Shown here: positions 6,740 through 8,640 of the stretch, one piece after another
Layout of the letters: every line of letters starts with the position of its first letter
Numbering within the stretch: position 1 is the stretch's first letter
Origin: Nitrospira sp.
Lineage (GTDB): Bacteria; Nitrospirota; Nitrospiria; Nitrospirales; Nitrospiraceae
NCBI GenBank assembly: GCA_030456405.1
Contig: JAKDNQ010000082.1
Coordinates: 1 to 8,640 of the forward strand
Direction: 5' to 3'
DNA: 8,640 nucleotides
Notes under the pieces: generated by a model
The model's input: only the letters and a program-made list of their open reading frames with translations
Database searches by the model: none
Told to the model about the DNA's origin: nothing
Made by a program: the position numbers and the translations under genes

Positions 6740-7594
6740 ATGTCCTATCGTCTGAACATCTTTGTGGGCCATCGAGCGGTCGGCATATACGTGGGGATCA
6801 TTATGGCGATCTCAGCCCTCGCACCCACCCCAGTATATGCCGGCCCTGTTGCCGTGAAGTTTTCGGAGGGCATGACCCATGGCTTTCTCCTCGTCCGATC
6901 CCTTACCGGGGAGGTTCTGGGCCAGGGTGAGATGATCCAAACCCTCAAAGAAGACGATCTGATCGAAAACCAGTTGGTGTTCCGGTTCAAGGACGGCTCC
7001 CTGCACGATGAACGAGTGGCCTTCTCGCAACAAACGGTGTTTACCCTGGTCAGCTATCGCCTGGTTCAGCGCGGTCCGTCGTTTCCTGAACAGCTCGATA
7101 TTTCTGTAGACCGTGGCACAGCGGAATATACCGTGCGCTCACGAGACGGAATGGAAGGAAAAGAAGAGGTGCTGACCGGACAGGTCGATCTACCCCAGGA
7201 TGTCTACAACGGCATGCTGATCACGATGTCGAAAAATCTACAGAGGGGCGCCGACGAAACGGTGCGCGTGGTCGCGTTTACGCCGAAGCCAGAAATCGTC
7301 CTCGTACGGTTGCATGGCGTGGATGAGCAGCCTGTCCAAATCGGCGAGGTATCGAATACGGCGACACAGTACGTCTTTACCCCGCAGATCGGCATGATTA
7401 AAGAGTTCTTCGGCAAGGCCATCGGCAAACTCCCTGCCAAGTTTCACTATACCTGTTGGATCATGGACGACAAAGTTCCGAGCTTCGTGCAATTCGAAGG
7501 ACCGCTACAGCTCATGGGGCCGATCCTGCGCATCGAACTCGTGAGCCCCCGCGTGGGGTCACCGTCCGAAGGCAAGAAGATTTTTTCCAAATGA
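6740..7594 (+). CDS. Secreted protein of unknown function
   Basis: This 284-residue protein begins 13 bases after the permease stop, and its ribosome binding site, AAGGAG at 6726-6731, overlaps the last base of that stop codon. The two genes are therefore almost certainly co-transcribed. A signal peptide is visible: hydrophobic segment about 14-28, then PVYA-GP with likely cleavage after Ala34. The mature part looks rich in beta strands, with alternating polar and hydrophobic residues and repeated DG turns (FRFKDGSLHDERVAF, VRSRDGMEG). One stretch reads LTGQVDLPQDVYNGML, and a single cysteine occurs at residue 239. The layout loosely recalls periplasmic beta-barrel or lipocalin-like domains such as DUF3108, but I cannot assign it to a family. 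A periplasmic role linked to what the permease moves is possible but is inference. Confidence 0.8.
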   Translation: MSYRLNIFVGHRAVGIYVGIIMAISALAPTPVYAGPVAVKFSEGMTHGFLLVRSLTGEVLGQGEMIQTLKEDDLIENQLVFRFKDGSLHDERVAFSQQTVFTLVSYRLVQRGPSFPEQLDISVDRGTAEYTVRSRDGMEGKEEVLTGQVDLPQDVYNGMLITMSKNLQRGADETVRVVAFTPKPEIVLVRLHGVDEQPVQIGEVSNTATQYVFTPQIGMIKEFFGKAIGKLPAKFHYTCWIMDDKVPSFVQFEGPLQLMGPILRIELVSPRVGSPSEGKKIFSK

Positions 7595-7618
7595 CCGGAC
7601 TCGAGAGAATAAGAGACT

Positions 7619-7682
7619 GAGGTCGAGGTTAAGGTTGAGCGACGATCGAACTCTTTTTTTTCTGAGCCTTGACCTGAGCCTT
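7619..7682. repeat. Facing arrays of degenerate RAGGYY hexamers enclosing a T8 run
   Basis: On the + strand 7619-7639 reads as hexamers GAGGTC, GAGGTT, AAGGTT, GAG. On the - strand 7690-7662 contains AAGGCT, AAGGCT, CAGGTC, AAGGCT, CAG. Arms 7619-7639 and 7662-7682 can fold into a 21-position stem with four G-U wobbles and three mismatches. The loop carries eight T at 7654-7661. It lies 25 bases after the stop of the secreted-protein gene, so it may also act as a transcription end, although the T run is in the loop rather than after the stem. Confidence 0.6.
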
Positions 7683-7697
7683 AGCCTTCCGGAAAGT

Positions 7698-7720
7698 TGG
7701 CGGACTTTTTCAGCATCCTG
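7698..7720 (+). repeat. 23-base dispersed element, copy 2
   Basis: This copy matches 42-64 at 22 of 23 positions. Here it is not in a long open frame: the matching frame reads LADFFSIL, then RKR and a stop, and is closed upstream by TAG at 7682-7684. It directly abuts the ribosome binding site of the following gene. Confidence 0.6.
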
Positions 7721-7729
7721 AGGAAGAGG
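7721..7729 (+). promoter_or_regulatory. Ribosome binding site of the DUF62 homologue
   Basis: AGGAAGAGG ends six bases before GTG 7736, which favours that codon as the start. The TTG immediately after it (7739) is the only close alternative. The site begins at the base following the 23-base element. Confidence 0.6.
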
Positions 7730-7735
7730 TGAACG

Positions 7736-8521
7736 GTGTTGGTCCACATCATCGCCGACTATGGAACGGGTGACTTGGCTTTTGCCGAAGTGGTGCAGCG
7801 CATCAAAATTCACCTGCCGGATGCAGAACCAATCCTCGTGCCGGTTCCTCCCTTTTGCACATTAGCCGCCGGTTTCTGTATTGCTCAATTGGGCCTTCAC
7901 GCCGCGCCGCCAGGGAGTTTGATCTATCACAATGTGGCCCCCCGTGAGGACGATGATGCAGTTCGATCAGGGAATGCGGGGGAACGCTTAGCCTATGCGC
8001 GGCTTCCCACTGGCGTTCGTGTGATCGGGGTTAATTCCGGCTATGCCTTCTCCTTCATCAAAGATGTCGCGGAGAAATTTCGATGGGCCGCAACCCCGGC
8101 GGAAGGCAGCCAGTTCCGTTCACGGGACGTCTTTCCGCAAGCCGCCGCCGCTATCGCGCTCGGACTTCCTACGGCGTTAGGCGCCGAAATCGACGCTCAG
8201 GCACTGCCGCTGCCTCCCTCTTCAGTGATCGCCTATGTCGATGGCTATGGAAATCTCAAAACCACCATTGCCTATGACGCCGGGAAGATCAGACAAGGAA
8301 CGCCCATCGGAGTGCGCCTTAATGGTCACGAGCATGAGGCGATTATGAGTGATGGCGCCTTTGCCGTCCGTCATGGTGAATTGGCCTTTGCCCCAGGGAG
8401 CAGCGGGTGGCCGAAGCCTCAGGGTGGGGAAGTTAGGTGGATAGAAATCTTCCTGCGCGGGGGCAATGCTTGGGATCTATTTGGAAGACCGGCTATCGGT
8501 TCCGTCATATCCATCGCGTAG
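7736..8521 (+). CDS. Divergent S-adenosyl-L-methionine hydroxide adenosyltransferase (DUF62) family protein
   Basis: Family members hydrolyse S-adenosylmethionine to adenosine and methionine, and relatives are SAM-dependent halogenases. This 261-residue protein shows the family plan by eye: an N-terminal ADYGTGD (residues 7-13, family TDFG..D), FRSRDVFPQAAA at 127-138 (family FHGRDIF..AA), the domain-joining YVDGYGNLKTTI at 167-178 (family YIDRFGNL.TNI), and a C-terminal beta domain with GSSGW, then RGGNAWDLFG (family nSsG...nGsA...). The usual DPGVG motif appears as HNVAPRE (65-71) and PDNG appears as VNSG (99-102). FHGRD has become FRSRD, so the catalytic His and Asp of the recalled Asp-Arg-His triad seem replaced. 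The fold assignment is fairly secure; SAM hydrolase activity is doubtful. GTG 7736 has a good Shine-Dalgarno. It stands alone after a 141-base gap. Confidence 0.82.
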   Translation: MLVHIIADYGTGDLAFAEVVQRIKIHLPDAEPILVPVPPFCTLAAGFCIAQLGLHAAPPGSLIYHNVAPREDDDAVRSGNAGERLAYARLPTGVRVIGVNSGYAFSFIKDVAEKFRWAATPAEGSQFRSRDVFPQAAAAIALGLPTALGAEIDAQALPLPPSSVIAYVDGYGNLKTTIAYDAGKIRQGTPIGVRLNGHEHEAIMSDGAFAVRHGELAFAPGSSGWPKPQGGEVRWIEIFLRGGNAWDLFGRPAIGSVISIA

Positions 8522-8640
8522 CGGTGGTGGAGAGGGGAACGGCCAGATGCCCTTCTTGGTCGCAGAATAGAGAACGGGATGGGGCCTGATGATCTTCTGT
8601 GCTCGCGCAACGCGCGGCCTCCGAAGGATGGGAAGGGTAG
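8522..8640. other. Right-edge region, no certain gene
   Basis: No + strand gene is supported in these 119 bases. A minus-strand frame is open from the window edge to a TAG at 8477-8479 (53 codons), overlapping the end of the preceding gene by 45 bases. Its peptide includes AQKIIRPHPVLYSATKKGIW and a Pro-rich end. It could be the C-terminus of a converging gene or a repeat that happens to be open. A small perfect hairpin, CGCG-CAA-CGCG, lies at 8604-8614. Confidence 0.3.

Noticed and set aside
8546..8569. Seven-residue mini-ORF (MPFLVAE) with purine-rich sequence upstream
   Set aside because: It is too short to support, and the spacing from AGGGG is poor.
1..8640. CRISPR array, tRNA, rRNA, transposase or phage genes
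   Set aside because: No regular repeat-spacer pattern, no recognisable RNA gene sequence and no mobile-element protein motifs were seen on either strand.

Overview
The window holds seven complete genes, all on the + strand, plus the 3' end of an eighth gene cut by the left edge. No rRNA, tRNA, CRISPR array, transposase or integrase was seen. Base composition is moderately GC-rich. The gene set (HPII-type catalase, diheme c-type cytochrome, AI-2E permease, DUF62 protein) and the style of the intergenic repeats suggest a Gram-negative aerobe or chemolithotroph, most likely Nitrospira or a relative (Nitrospirota). That assignment is inference from recalled resemblance and was not tested by a search.

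Layout. Positions 2-121 are the lysine-rich C-terminus of an unidentified protein. Positions 122-351 are a leader with a terminator-like hairpin and several competing start codons. Positions 352-2556 encode a large-subunit catalase (KatE/HPII type) with a C-terminal DJ-1/PfpI-like domain. Positions 2639-3244 encode a ferritin-like four-helix protein with candidate di-metal ligands. Positions 3302-4882 encode a membrane-anchored diheme cytochrome whose C-terminal half resembles the cytochrome c peroxidase/MauG fold. Positions 4943-5347 encode a small lipoprotein. These four genes are separated by 57-82 bases and could be one transcription unit. The first three form a plausible peroxide and iron handling set: a catalase to remove H2O2, a ferritin-like protein to bind or oxidise iron, and a heme protein in the periplasm.

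After a 173-base gap with a short heptamer array, 5521-6726 encodes an AI-2E family permease. It is followed 13 bases later by a secreted protein of unknown function (6740-7594), clearly the same operon. A 141-base gap then carries two facing arrays of degenerate hexamers around a run of eight T, followed by a 23-base element also present at 42-64. The last gene (7736-8521) is a divergent S-adenosyl-L-methionine hydroxide adenosyltransferase (DUF62) homologue in which several catalytic motifs look substituted. The final 119 bases hold no certain gene, but one minus-strand frame is open to the window edge.

The window reads mostly as ordinary chromosome. The points most worth following are the divergent DUF62 protein, the 23-base element shared between a coding end and a gene leader, the hexamer and heptamer arrays, and the catalase/ferritin-like/diheme cytochrome neighbourhood.
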